Source: Panax quinquefolius (lineage: Eukaryota; Streptophyta; Magnoliopsida; Apiales; Araliaceae). From it: 64,000 nt of DNA. The stretch lies in assembly GCA_020205615.1 (NCBI GenBank), contig CM035160.1:6984437-7048436 (forward strand). The letters are read 5' to 3'. The translations under genes and the position numbers were made by a program. Position 1 is the stretch's first letter. Each line of letters begins with the position of its first letter. This document shows, in pieces, positions 45,191 through 57,589 of this stretch. The notes under the pieces are model-generated. The model saw only the letters and a program-made list of their open reading frames with translations, did not search any database and was not told the origin of the DNA.

Positions 45191-46276
45191 ATGGCTCCTA
45201 TTGAACTTCAGGAGTTAAAGTCCCAACTGCATGAATTATTAGACATTGGCTTTATTCGTCCTAGTACTTCTCCTTGGGGTGCTCTTGTTCTATTCGTGAA
45301 GAAGAAAGATGGGAGTATGCGACTTTGTATTGATTATCGGGAGTTAAATCATGTCACCATAAAAAATAGGTACCCATTGCCACGTATAGATGACCTGTTT
45401 GACCAGTTGCAAGGCGCCAAATTATTTTCAAAGATTGATCTTCGTTCCGGATATCACCAATTGAAGATTAGAACCGATGACATTCCAAAAACGGCTTTCA
45501 GAACTCGCTATGGGCATTATGAATTCCTAGTCATATCTCTTGGATTGACTAATGCTCCTGCTGCCTTCATGGATATGATGAACCGAGTATTCAAGGAATA
45601 TTTGGATCACTTTGTGGTCGTCTTTATTGATATCATCCTTATTTATTCCAAAAGCCGTGAAAATCATGAGCAACACTTGAGGCTGATACTCCAAAAGCTT
45701 CGTGAATATAAGCTTTATTCCAAGTTGAAAAAATACGAGTTCTGGCTTGACGAAGTAGCATTCCTTGGGCACGTGGTATCAAGTAATGGAATATTTGTTG
45801 ACCAGGAAAAGATTGAAGCCATTCAAAGTTGGGAGCAACCTAAATCAGTGACCGAAGTACGTAGCTTTCTTGGCTTAGCTGGTTATTATCGAAGATTCGT
45901 AGAAGGGTTTTCTCGAATCGCTACTCCCTTAACTCAGCTGACTCAGAAAGATACAATATTCGGTTGGAACGAGGAATGTAAGAAGAGTTTTCAAGAACTT
46001 AAAAGAAGACTCATTTCAGCACCTGTTCTGACAATACCATCTGGCTTGGAAGGATTTGTCATCTACAGTGATGCTTTAGGCAAGGGGTTAGGATGTGTTC
46101 TCATGCAACATAGGAAAGTCATAACCTATGCCTCTCGACAACTCAAAGAATATGAGAGGAATTATCCTACTCATGATCTAGACTTGGCAGCTGTTGTCTT
46201 TGCACTTAAAATTTGGAGGCATTACTTGTATGGGGAGAAAGTGGAGATCTTTACGGATCATAAAAGCCTCAAATAA
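45191..46276 (+). pseudogene. Open reverse transcriptase-RNase H segment, array unit 1
   Basis: This is the longest open frame in the window, 361 codons, an internal part of pol. It runs from [13 protein letters not shown] through [20 protein letters not shown], the fingers and palm, then YYRRFVEGF and RNase H to TDHKSLK. The catalytic box reads FIDI (45623-45634), where the family and element A have FIDD, so one metal-binding Asp is missing. RNase H keeps YSDA and the TDH Asp; its Glu position reads HDLDLAA (family HDLELAA). A stop replaces the Tyr codon expected after KSLK. The first Met is not a true start: pol is made as part of Gag-Pol. Inactive as read unless the FIDI reading is a sequencing error. 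Confidence 0.85.
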
Positions 46277-47960
46277 TTCTTCACTCAAAAGGAACTCAAT
46301 ATACGACAAATGACGTTGGCTTGAATCGTTGAAAGATTATGATCATACCATCCAATACCATCTTGAAAAGAAACGTGGTAGCCGACGCATCGAGTAGAAG
46401 ATCATACGCGGGTATAAGTGCAATATTGTCAACGCAAAGGCCCATCTTGTATGACTTGTAAAGGATGGAGATAGAATTAAAGACTCCAGGGACCCATGTG
46501 ATGATGGCGAATATACGAGTAGAACCGACTTTAATCGATAAAGTTAAAGTTCTTCCAAGCTACGCACTGGTGTCGATGATGCATATGAGGAAAAAAGTAC
46601 AAGAAGGAATACTTCGAGTCAACTCCAGACTTTGTGTTCCTAACGACCCTGATTTAAAGTATAAAATCATGATGGAGGCGCACAATACACCGTTTGCAAT
46701 CCATCTTGGGAGTACCAAAATGTATCGTGATCTTCGTCATACATTTTGGTGGAGCAAAATGAAGAGAGAGATAGCGTTGTTTATCTCAAGGTGTCTAACT
46801 TGTCAACGAGTCAAAAGCGGAGCATCAAATACCAAAAGGTCCATCAGAACCACTTGAAATTCCAGAATGGAAGTGAGCACATTACTATGGATTTCATTCT
46901 CGGTCTTCCCAAGGTTTCTCAAGGCATAGATGCAATTTGGGTCATTGTTGATAGATTGACCAAGTCTGCTCATTTCTTACCAATACGAGAAACTTATACA
47001 CTTGAACGTTTTGTTCGTATGTACATAAACGAGATTATAAGACTGCATGGTATGCCAGTATCCATAGTTTCTGATCGAGACCCAAGATTCACTTCATGAT
47101 TTTGGGTTAATTTGCAAAAAGCTATGGGTACAAATTTATGATTTAGTTCGACTTATCATCCTCAGACGGACGAACAATCAGAGAGGACTATTCAAACTCT
47201 TGAAGATTTATCAAGACTATGTGTCCTTGACTTCAAGGGAAGTTGGGACAAGTTTTTACCATTGGTGGAGTTTTCCTACAACAACAGTTATCAAACAAGT
47301 ATTGGCATGGCTCCATTCGAGGCGTTGTATGGAAGAAAGTGTCGTTCTCCAGTATGCTAGGATGAGGTGGGTGAAGCAACGTTGTTGGGACCGGAGTTGG
47401 TACGTATAACTATGGAAAAGATTCAAACGATCCGACAACGTATAAAAACCTCACAAGACCGACAAAAGAGTTATGTTGATCTTCATCGAAAGGACGTGGA
47501 ATTCGATATTAGAGATCATGTGTTGTTACGTGTTGCTCCATGGAAAGGAGTTACGAGATTTAGAAAGAGAGGAAAGCTCAATCCTCGATTCATTGCCCAT
47601 TTTTAATCCTCGATCGAGTAGGATCGTGAGCCTATAGACTTGCTTTACCGCCAAGTATGTCTCGTGTTCATAACATTTTTTATATATCCATGTTACGTAA
47701 ATATGTGAAAGACCCGAACCATATTATTGAGTTAGAACCGGATAAAATAGCGGAAGATTTAACGTATGAAGAGGTTCATGTTCAAATCTTGGATAAGAAG
47801 GAACATATTCTACGCTCCAAGGTTATACCTCAAGTCAAAGTTTTATGGATGAACCACGATGTTGAGGAAATGACCCGGAGTTAGAATCAAATGAAGTCAA
47901 GGTATCCTTACCTCTTCGACATACCAAGATCGCACTTCTAATTTCGAGGGCGAAATTTCA
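46276..47960 (+). pseudogene. Integrase and chromodomain, array unit 1
   Basis: The open stretch 46465-46857 holds the zinc-binding segment (AIHLGSTKMYRDLRHTFWW, then CLTCQRVK). The stretch 46746-47099 holds ITMDFILGLPK and [12 protein letters not shown], giving two of the three catalytic acids. The '[13 protein letters not shown]' Glu lies near 47190-47220 in another frame. The tail MLRKYVKDPNHIIELEPD and a chromodomain-like 'VHVQILDKKEHILRSKVIPQVKVLWMN' segment (split in frame near its end) follow at 47675-47884. Integrase inserts the cDNA; the chromodomain steers it to marked chromatin. Confidence 0.8.
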
Positions 47961-47974
47961 TAAGAATGGGAGAT

Positions 47975-50546
47975 TGTAAAACCCCAACTTTTATGAATAA
48001 AAATGAATTTTCTATAATTATCATTTTTGAATATTATGGAATGAATTTGATATAATGTTATAGTTGTGGGTAATATTTAGAAATTTTGCAAAGTACGCAA
48101 GTTGTTTATAATATTCGATCGGTCCGGAATATTCGTATGACTTGACAAGACAATCATCGTGGACCCCACAAATGTAATTATTATCGGATTGAGAAAATGA
48201 TAAAAATATTTTATAAAAATAACTACGAAGTTTTACCGTTGATATCGTTGAACTACTCTTGTAGTAGAAAAGTACAATGAATACGCGTGGTTGAATAAGA
48301 AGACACCAGATTGATTATTAATGCTTATGTGAGAAGTCACTCATTCGATTCAATTATTGTTGATATTTTATATGTTATTAAATCAATAATTGAGATGACG
48401 GTTGTTAATATTTTTATTTGCATTATTAACGATGTCTAGAAGTTTTGCCAATGAGTGGTTTGGTCACCTAATCATGGCTACTAATAGGAGAAATCCTTAT
48501 TGAAAGCCCTCTTTCCCTGGGAACGACCCGGTCGATTAATAGTGTGAATACTAATAATGATGATGACGCTTTGTTTTATTCAGATTATTAACGTAATAAA
48601 ATGTAATTTTTTTTATATAAAATGTAATACTTTTATAAAGTTATTCGCTTTATTAAAGCTAATAAGAAAATTTTTTATATAAAAAATGTAAAACTTTTAT
48701 AAAGTTATCTGCTTTTATTGCACAATAATTAGAATATATTATATTTTATTATGCATAGTGTTTCAGTATAGTATTTGCATAAGTAAAATCTTTTTAAAAG
48801 TTATTCGCTTTTATTAGATTATAAATATAATATATTATATTTTATTTAAAAGATTTTGCTTTAAATATGGAATCGTCCGATTAAAGTAAATCAATCTGGA
48901 CCGCTTCATGGATTGGTTATTATTCATTCCATTCTTCTATAAATAAGCTCATTCTTTCATTATTTCTTACGAATTCACCGAAAACTCTGTAGAGAGAAAC
49001 TATGAAAGAAAAAAAGAAAATATTCTCGCTACTTCACTACTCCGATATCAAGTTTCTTTTACTGTAAGAGGTATTATTTCTTTTCAGATTCATGAAGAGA
49101 ACTTTATTATTCCATCTTTATTATTCTCATTGAATAACCTCAGATACGCCGCCTACCCTATACTTGGTGATTTCATTGTTATTCCATTCTTCATTATTCG
49201 TTAAAATATCCTCGTCATGGCGTTTTACCGAACCTGGTTCCGCTCTTTTATTATTCCGCTTTGAATATCCTCGTCTCTGTGCTTTTACGCCGGACTCGAT
49301 TCCGTTATTTATTATTCTCATTGGAATAACCTGCCTATGCAAGCACCGCATGCATTTATGGTGATTTCGCTGTTATTCCATTCTTTATTATTATGTTGGA
49401 ATATCTTGTGCGGTGCGTATTTTTTCATTATTTATTATTCCGATGGAATAACTTGTCTATGCGAAATTCGCATGCATGGTGATTTCTTTTGTTATTCCAT
49501 TCTTTATTATACTCACCGGTTAAAGTTTTGACTTCTACACTCCATAAAATTAGTGGAATATTCTTGATATTTGCGCTTCATCCAAAGATTCTTTTCATGG
49601 AAATATTTTCTTCTCGAGCATTCTTGAATTTTACTTTACAAAGAAGTATCATGTTGACAATTTGACGTTATTAGTTCCCTAATAAATTAATTCTTGAACT
49701 TGTTTTATTGAATTCTTATATCATTGTCATCATTCTCATGTTTATATTATTTTCGAAAAAAGTCATCGCGGCACCAGTAGTGCATATGATGGACTTGGTA
49801 TGATTATGACCAGGAGATTATTCAAAGGTAATCACGACCGTAATATTACAAATGATGTGGTAAAAGTCCTCATTGGCCCAAGTGCATTGATGGACAAATT
49901 GTTGGCATGATCACGACCATCGATGAATACACAAATATCATTGGCCCGTGAGTGCATGGATAATTTGTTGTCGTGACCCTAATGAATATCCTTAGCCATA
50001 GTGCAGGATGATGTGGATTATTTATTAAGCGAGTCTCAAATGATAAAAGTGATGAAAAACCTTTTAAATCATAAAAGATAGTAGATTTTATTCTCTACTT
50101 GACTCTTTTAATGGATCAGATGTTCATCATAGCTTAAACTTGATGTCTATCAGATTTTATCGCTTTAACATTGTTGAGGACTAATGATAATTTATTCTCG
50201 CATTATCTTAGTCATAATATTTCTTCTTGGGGCTAGCCGAGCTCACCTTTTTTCACTTTATTCTTCGTGAAATGAGAACGTAATGGACTAGTCGGGGAAC
50301 GGAGTGATGGTCCGAGATGGTGTCTTAGTAGTCCTCACTATTCTCATTAAATAAAGTGATAATAAATGTAATGAGGACTAAATTGAGTGTGGATATTGCC
50401 TGATGACAATATTTGTATTAAAACTCACAAAGATGTATTTTGTCGTAATTTACACGACTGTTGTATAATCAAGTTGTATTTGAATTTAGTACCATGTATT
50501 TGGCGACTCAAGATGGGTGATGTATACCTATTTTGGGGGTGTCACA
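47975..50546 (+). repeat. Array LTR 2 (family 2, 2572 bp)
   Basis: It starts TGTAAAACCCC after 'aatgggagat' and ends GGTGTCACA at 50546. Its U3 contains a direct repeat of 'aaaatgtaa.acttttataaagttat' (48600-48720) where LTR 3 and LTR 4 have TA microsatellites. LTR 2 is therefore the odd one of the array. TATA box at 48938. Confidence 0.85.
48938..48945 (+). promoter_or_regulatory. TATA box of array LTR 2
   Basis: The string tataaata lies in 'cttctataaataagctcattc'. Confidence 0.55.
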
Positions 50547-52115
50547 CCCATCTTGTATGACTTGCAAAGGATGGAGATAGAATTAAAGACTCCAGGGACC
50601 CATGTGATGATGGCGAATATACGAGTAGAACCGACTTTAATCGATAAAGTTAAAGTTGTAAAAGCTACAGACCTGGAGCTGATGCATATGAGGAAGAAAG
50701 TACAATAAGGTGATATGCCGGAAGTAAGAATCGATGAAGAAAGAATACTTCGAGTCAACTCCAGACTTTGTGTTCCTAACGACCCTGATTTAAAGTATAA
50801 AATCATGATGGAGGCGCACAACACACCGCTTCAGCAATCCATCCTGGGAGTACCAAAATGTATCGTGATCTTCGGCCATACATTTTGTGGAACAATACGA
50901 AGAGATAAATAAATACTGCTTATCTCAAGGTGTCTAACTTGTTAACGAGTCAAAGCGAGCATCAAGTACCAAAAGGTCCATTGCAACCACTTGAAATTCT
51001 AGAATGGAAGTGGAGCACATTACTATGGATTTCAAGCATCGGTCTTCCCAAGGTTTCTCAAGGCATGATGCAACTTTGGGTCATTGTTGATAGATTGACC
51101 AAGTCTGCTCATTTCTTACTAATACGAGAAACTTATACACTTGAACGCCTTGCTCAGATGTACATAAACGAGATTGTAAGACCGCATGGTATGCCAAGAT
51201 CCATAATTTCGATCGAGACCCAAGATTCACTTCACAATTTTGGGATAGTTTGCAAAAAGCTATGGGTACAGATTTACGATTTAGTTCGGCTTATCATCCT
51301 CGACGACGGACGGACAATCGTGAGAGGACTATTCAAACTCTCAAGATTTATCAAGACTCGTGTCCTTGACTTCAAGGGAAGTTGGGACAAGTTCTTACCA
51401 TTGGTGGAGTTTTCCTACAACAACAGCTTATCAAACAAGTATCGGCATGGCTCCATTCGGCGTGTTGTATGGAAGAAAGTGTCGCTTCTCGAAGATCTTT
51501 GGGATGAGGTGGGTGAAGCAATGTTGTTGGGACCGGAGTTGGTACGTATGACTACGGAAAAGATTCAAACGATCCGACAACGTATAAAACCTCACAAGAC
51601 CGACAAAAGAGTTATGCTGATCTTCATCGAAAGGACGTGGAATTCGATATTGGAGATCATGTGTTGTTACGTGTTGCTCCATGGAAAGGAGTTACGAGAT
51701 TTGGAAAGAGAGGAAAGCTCAATCCTCGATTCATTGGCCCATTTTTAATCCTCGATCAAGTAGGGACTGTAGCCTATAGACTTGTTTTACCACCAAGTAT
51801 GTCTCGTGTTCATAACATTTTTTATATATCCATGTTACGTAAATATGTGAAAGACCCGAACCATATTATTGAGTTAGAACCGGACGAAATAATGCGGAAG
51901 ATTTAACGTATGAAGAGGTTCCCTGCTCAAATCTTGGATAAGAAAGAACATATTCTACGCCCGAAGGTTATACCTCAAGTTAAAGTGTTATGGAGAACCA
52001 CGATGTTGAGGAAATGACCGGGAGTTAGAATCAAATGAAATCAAGGTATCCTTAACTCTTCGACTTACTGTGTACGCACTTCTAATTTCGAGGGCGAAAT
52101 TTCATAAGGGGAGAT
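50547..52115 (+). pseudogene. Integrase-only unit 2 of the array
   Basis: The LTR end is joined straight to 'cccatcttgtatgac', and the unit carries only the linker, integrase and chromodomain tail (1569 bases). The first ATG is at 50571 (MEIELKTPGTHVMMANIRVE). Catalytic segments include the first Asp near 51030 and 'SIeTQDSL', a frameshifted form of SDRDPRF, near 51210. An open stretch of 272 codons at 50930-51748 runs through the core but mixes frames. The tail reaches 'VPPSMSRVHNIFYISMLRKYVKDP'-type sequence near 51790-51870. No gag, protease, RT or primer site is present. Confidence 0.8.
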
Positions 52116-52928
52116 TGTAAGACCCCAACTTTTATGAATAAAAATGAATTTTCTATAAATATCATTTTTGAATATTATGGAATGAATTTGATATAATGTT
52201 ATAGTTATGGATAATAATTATAAATTTTGCAAAGTATGCAAGTTGTTATATAATATTCAATTTGTCGGGGAATATTCGTTTTAACAGGGAATATTCGTAC
52301 GACGGCACAATCATTGGTGGACCAACAACGGAATTATTGTCGGATTGAGTAAACGACAAAAATATTTTATGAAAATAACGGCGGAAGTTTTACCGTTAAT
52401 ACTGTTGAATTACTCGGTAGTAAAAGTACAGTAATACGCGTGGTTGTATAGTAGCACACGGTATTGATTATTGATGCTTACGTGAGAAGTCACTCAATTT
52501 TATTCAATTATTGCTACACATGAATTGCATCGACAAAGATCTCATCGTTATTTTATTCAATTATTATTTATATTATATATATTATTAAATCAATAATTGA
52601 AATGACAGAGTTATTAATATTATAAATTACAATATTAATGATGTCTAGAAGTTCTCATAAATGAGAGGTTTGGTCACCTAATCAAGGCGACCAATGGAGA
52701 AATCCTTATCGAAAGCCCTCTTTCCCGGGAACGACCTCGGGTCGATTAATATTGTGAATTATAATAATGATGATAAATATTGTTAAAATATTAAGAGGTA
52801 AAATATATTTATATATATTGTATGTGATGTGGGTATGTATATGTATAATATAATGTTAAAGGAGGATGGTGGAAAAGGTGGAGTGTATTATATATATATA
52901 TAATGTGTGTGTAAGTAAGAGAGATGTG

Positions 52929-52982
<54 letters not shown>
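52929..52982. repeat. TA microsatellite in LTR 3
   Basis: About 26 AT units. Two more TA tracts follow at 53041-53058 and 53081-53124. Counterparts in LTR 4 differ in length. Confidence 0.95.
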
Positions 52983-52985
<3 letters not shown>

Positions 52986-53071
52986 AAAAGTGACTTTAAA
53001 GTGGGGGAAATTATATTAGTCACTGGGAACTAAATGGTGTATATATATATATATATAAATTTCCATGTGTT

Positions 53072-53127
<56 letters not shown>

Positions 53128-53261
53128 TGCTTTTGAATTGAGGGAAATAAGTTGAGTCTCAAGTTTTTTCTTTCGTCTGCATGATCTTATAAAATTATTT
53201 CGTTCTAAATTTCACTGTTGGTCCGTGATAATTTTCCTGAAATAATATCTTTCCATTCCAC

Positions 53262-53269
53262 TATAAATA
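53262..53269 (+). promoter_or_regulatory. TATA box of array LTR 3
   Basis: The string tataaata lies in 'ccactataaatagaagctc', followed by a leader with 'agagagaaactatag' repeats. Confidence 0.6.
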
Positions 53270-53469
53270 GAAGCTCATTCCTTCATTATTTCTTACGAAT
53301 TCACTTAAACTCTAGAGAAAAAAACTATAGAGAGAGAAACTATAGATAGAAAGAAAAAAAGTATTCTGCTACTTCACTACTCCGATATCAAGTTTCTTTT
53401 AAGGTAAGGGATATTATTTGTTGTACTCGTAAGGGGTATTATTTTTTTTCATATTCATGAAGAGAACTT

Positions 53470-53890
53470 CTGTTATTCCATTCTTTATTATTCTCGTTGG
53501 AATAACTCAGTATACGCTGCTCACCCTATACTTGGTGAAATTCTTCCGTATTCCATTCTTTATTATTCATTTGGAATATCCTGTCGTTTTTTACGCCGAC
53601 CGTTCCGCCTTTATTATTCTGTTGGAACATCCTGTTGGTGTGAATTTCACCGGACCTGGTTCCGTCATTTAATATTCTGTTGGAATAACCTGTCTATGCA
53701 AAGTACCGCATGCATAGTGATTTCTGTTGTATTCCATTCTTTATTATTCTATTGGAATATCATGTCGGTGCGTATTACGCCTGACCTAGTTTCGTTATTT
53801 ATTATTTTGATGGAATAACTTGTCTATGCGAAGTACCGCATACATGGTGATTTCTTTTGTTATTCCATTCTTTATTATACTCAGTTGGTT
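53470..53890 (+). repeat. Subrepeats in family-2 LTR
   Basis: About six imperfect copies of a 60-70-base unit built on 'attccattctttattattctg', 'ttggaatatcctgt' and a CG-rich end. The same array occurs at 42740-43245, 49095-49515 and 57765-58260, and reversed at 19540-19960. The CG/CTG parts of the units vary most. Confidence 0.75.
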
Positions 53891-54910
53891 AAACTTTTGA
53901 CTTCTACACTCCATGAAATTAGTGGAATATTCTTGATATTTGCGCTTCATCCCGTATCTTTTCATGGAAATATTTTCTTCTGAGCATTCTTGAATTTTAC
54001 TTTACAAAGAAATATCATGTTGACAATTTGGACGTTATTAGTTCCTGAATAAATTAATTCTTGAACTTGTTTTATTGAATTCTTATATCATTGTCATCAT
54101 CCTCATGTTTATATTATTTTTGAAAGTCATCTACATGGCACAGAAGTATAGATGGATGGACTTGGTATGATTATGACTGTGGATTATTCTGTAAATCATG
54201 GCCGATCGTATGTTACAAATGATGTTATAAAAGTCCTCATTGACCAAGTGCATTGATGGACAAATTGTTGGCATGATCACGACCATTGATGAATACACAA
54301 ATATCTTTGGCCCGTGAGTGCAATGGATAATTTGTGGTCGTGACCCTAATGAATATCCTCGGCGTAGTGCGGGGATGATGTGGATTATTTATTGTCGAGT
54401 CTCGTGATAAAAGTGATGAAAACCTTTTAAATCATAAAAGATAGTAGATTTTATTCTCTACTTGACTCATTTAATGGATTGCATGTTCCGCAGCAGTTAA
54501 ACTTGATGTCTATTGTATTTTATCAGTTTAACACTGTTGAGGACTAATGATAATTTATTTTGCATTATCTTAGTCATAATATTTTTTACTTGGCTAGTTG
54601 AGCTCTCCCTTTTTTTCACTGTTCTCTTCAGGAAATGAGAACGTAGTCGGGACTAGTCGGGGAACGGAGTGATGGTCCGAGATGGTGTCTTAGCAGTCCT
54701 TACTATTCTGTTAAATAGTGTGATAATAAATGTAATGAGGACTAAATTGAGTGTGGTTATTGTCTAGATGATAATATTTGTATTAAAACTCACAGCATGT
54801 ATTTTGTCGTATTTTACACGACTGTTGTATAATCAAGTTGTATTTGAATTTAGTACCATGTATTTGGCGACTCAAGATGGGTGATGTATACCTATTTTGG
54901 GGGCGTCACA

Positions 54911-56469
54911 CCCATCTTGTATAACTTGCAAAGGATGGAGATAGAATTAAAGACTCTAGGGACCTATGTGATGATGGCGAATATACGAGTAGAACCGACT
55001 TTAATCGATAAAGTTAAAAGCGCTTTCAGCTACGCACTGAGCTAATGCATATGAGGAAGAAAGTACTGAGAAGGTGCTATACCTAAGCAAGAATCGATGA
55101 AGAAGGAATACTTTGAGTCAACTCCGCACTTTGTGTTCCTAACGACCCCGACGATTTAAAGTATAAAATCATGATGGAGGCTATAACACACCGCTTTGCA
55201 ATCCATCCCGGGAGTACCAAAATGTATCGTGATCTTCGCCATACATTTTGGTGGAGCAAAATGAAGAGAGAGATAGCGTTGTTTATCTCAAGGTGTCTAA
55301 CTTGTCAACGAAGTCAAAGCGGAGCATCAAGTACCAAAAGGTCCATCAGAACCACTTGAAATTCCGTAATGGAAGTGGGAGCACATTACTATGGATTTCA
55401 AGCATCGGTCTTCCCAAGGTTTCTCAAGCATAGATGCAATTTAGGTCATTGTTGATAGATTGACCAAGTCCGCCATTTCTTACCAATTCGAGAAACTTAT
55501 ACACTTGAACATCTTGCTCAGATGTATATAAACGAGATTGTAAGATCAAGATGGTATGCCAAGATCCATAGTTTCTGATCGAGACCCAAGATTCACTTCA
55601 CAATTTTGGGTTAGTTTGCAAAAAGCTATGGGTACAGATTTACGATTTAGTTCGGCTTATCATCTTCAGACGGACGGACAATTAGAGAGGACTATTCAAA
55701 CTCTTGAAGATTTATCAAGACTCTGTGTCCTTGACTTCAAGGGAAGTTGGGACAAGTTCTTACCATTGGTGGAGTCAGTTATCAAACAAGTATTGGCATG
55801 GCTCCATTCGAGGCGTTGTATGGAAGAAAGTGTCGCTTCCGGATGTCTTTGCGATGAGGTGGGTGAAGCAACGTTGTTGGGGCCCGAGTTGAGTACGTAT
55901 GACTACGAAAAAGATTCAAACGATTCGACAACGATAAAAACCTCATAAGACCGACAAAAAGAGTTATGCTTGATCTTCATCGAAAGGACGTGGAATTCGA
56001 TATCGAGATCATGTGTTGTTACGTGTTGCTCCATGGAAAGCGATTCGAGATTTGGAAAGAGAAAAGCTCAATACTCGATTCATTGGCCCATTTTTAATCC
56101 TCGATCGAGTTGGGATTGTAGCCTATAGACTTGCTTTACCGCCAAGTATGTCTCGTGTTCATAACGTTTTTCAAAAATATCCATGTTACGTAAATATGTG
56201 AAAGACCCGAACCATATTATTGAGTTAGAATCGGATGAAATAGCGGAAGATTTAACGTATGAAAAGGTTCTTGTTCAAATCTTGGATAAAAAGGAACATA
56301 TTCTACGCTCCAAGGTTATACCTCAAGTCAAAGTGTTACGAAGGAACCACGAGGTTGAGAAAATGACCTGGGAGTTAGAATCTGAAATGAAATCAAGGTA
56401 TCCTTACCTCTTCGACATACCAGGTACGTACCCTAATTTCAAGGGCGAAATTTCATAAGAAGGGGAGAT
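54911..56469 (+). pseudogene. Integrase-only unit 3 of the array
   Basis: It has the same structure and the same LTR/integrase junction as unit 2 (1559 bases). The first ATG is at 54935. The zinc-binding segment is open at 55171-55359 (HPGSTKMYRDLRHTFWW, CLTCQRSQ). [20 protein letters not shown] and [15 protein letters not shown] lie in one open stretch, 55556-55948, so the second catalytic Asp and the Glu are in frame with each other. The chromodomain tail is open at 56183-56458 and ends NFKGEIS, 11 bases before the next LTR. A purine-rich tract 'gaaggggagat' lies between. Confidence 0.85.
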
Positions 56470-57242
56470 TGTAAGACCCCAACTTTTATGAATAAAAATG
56501 AATTTTCTATAAATATCATTTTTGAATATTATGGAATGAATTTGATATAATGTTATAGTTATGGGTAATAATTATAAATTTTACAAAGTACGCAAGTTGT
56601 TATATAATATTCGATTTGTCGGGGAATATTCGTTTTAATAGGGAATATTCGTACGACAAGACAATCATTAATGGACCCATTAAACTAAATTATCATTTTG
56701 ATTGAGTAAACGATAAAAATATTTTATGAAAATAATGGCGGAAGTTTTACCGTTAATCTTGTTAAACTACTCTTGTAGTAAAAGTACAATGAATACGCGT
56801 GGTCAGATAGTAGAAGACACCAGTATTGATTATTGATGCTTACGTGAGAAGTCACTCAATTTTATTCGATTATTGCTACAGTAATTGCTACACAGTATCT
56901 CACGTTATTTGATTCAATTATTGTCGATATTATATATATTATTAAATCAATAATTGAAATGACAGAGTTATTAATATTATAAATTGCAATATTAACGATG
57001 TTTAGAAGTTCTACCAATGAGAGGTTTGGTCACCTAATTGCACGCCAATAGGGAAAAATCCTTATTGGAAAGCGCCCTCTTTTCTGGGAACGATCTGGTC
57101 GATTAATATTGTGAATTATAATAATAATGATAAATATTATTAAAATATTGAGAGGTAAAATATATTTATATATATTGTATGTGATGTAGGTATGTATATG
57201 TATAATATAATGTTAATGGAGGATGGTGGAAAAGGTGGAGTG

Positions 57243-57245
<3 letters not shown>

Positions 57246-57304
<59 letters not shown>
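57246..57304. repeat. TA microsatellite in LTR 4
   Basis: About 29 AT units, with a second tract at 57399-57447. Confidence 0.95.
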
Positions 57305-57308
<4 letters not shown>

Positions 57309-57412
57309 AGTGACTTTGGGGTGGGAAAATTATGTTAGTCACGGGGGGAACTAAATGGTGTATATATAAATATATAATATATAAATTGCCATGTGTTTAT
57401 ATATATATATAT

Positions 57413-57451
<39 letters not shown>

Positions 57452-57581
57452 TGCTTTTGAATTGAGGGAAATAAGTTGAGTCTGAAGTTTTTCTTTCGTC
57501 CGTGATCCTACAAAATTATTTCGTCTGAAATTTACTGTTGGTCGGTAATAATTTTCCTGAAATAGTATATTTTCATTCTCC

Positions 57582-57589
57582 TATAAATA
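57582..57589 (+). promoter_or_regulatory. TATA box of array LTR 4
   Basis: The string tataaata lies in 'tcctataaatagaagctc'. Transcription from here would run out of the array toward 59267 and beyond. Confidence 0.55.

Larger units (their letters stand above)
52116..54910 (+). repeat. Array LTR 3 (family 2, 2795 bp)
   Basis: A full LTR, TGTAAGACCCC to GGGGGCGTCACA, with long TA runs in U3 (52930-52982, 53041-53058, 53081-53124), a TATA box at 53262 and the 'tccattctttattatt' subrepeats. It is a close match to LTR 4. Confidence 0.9.
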
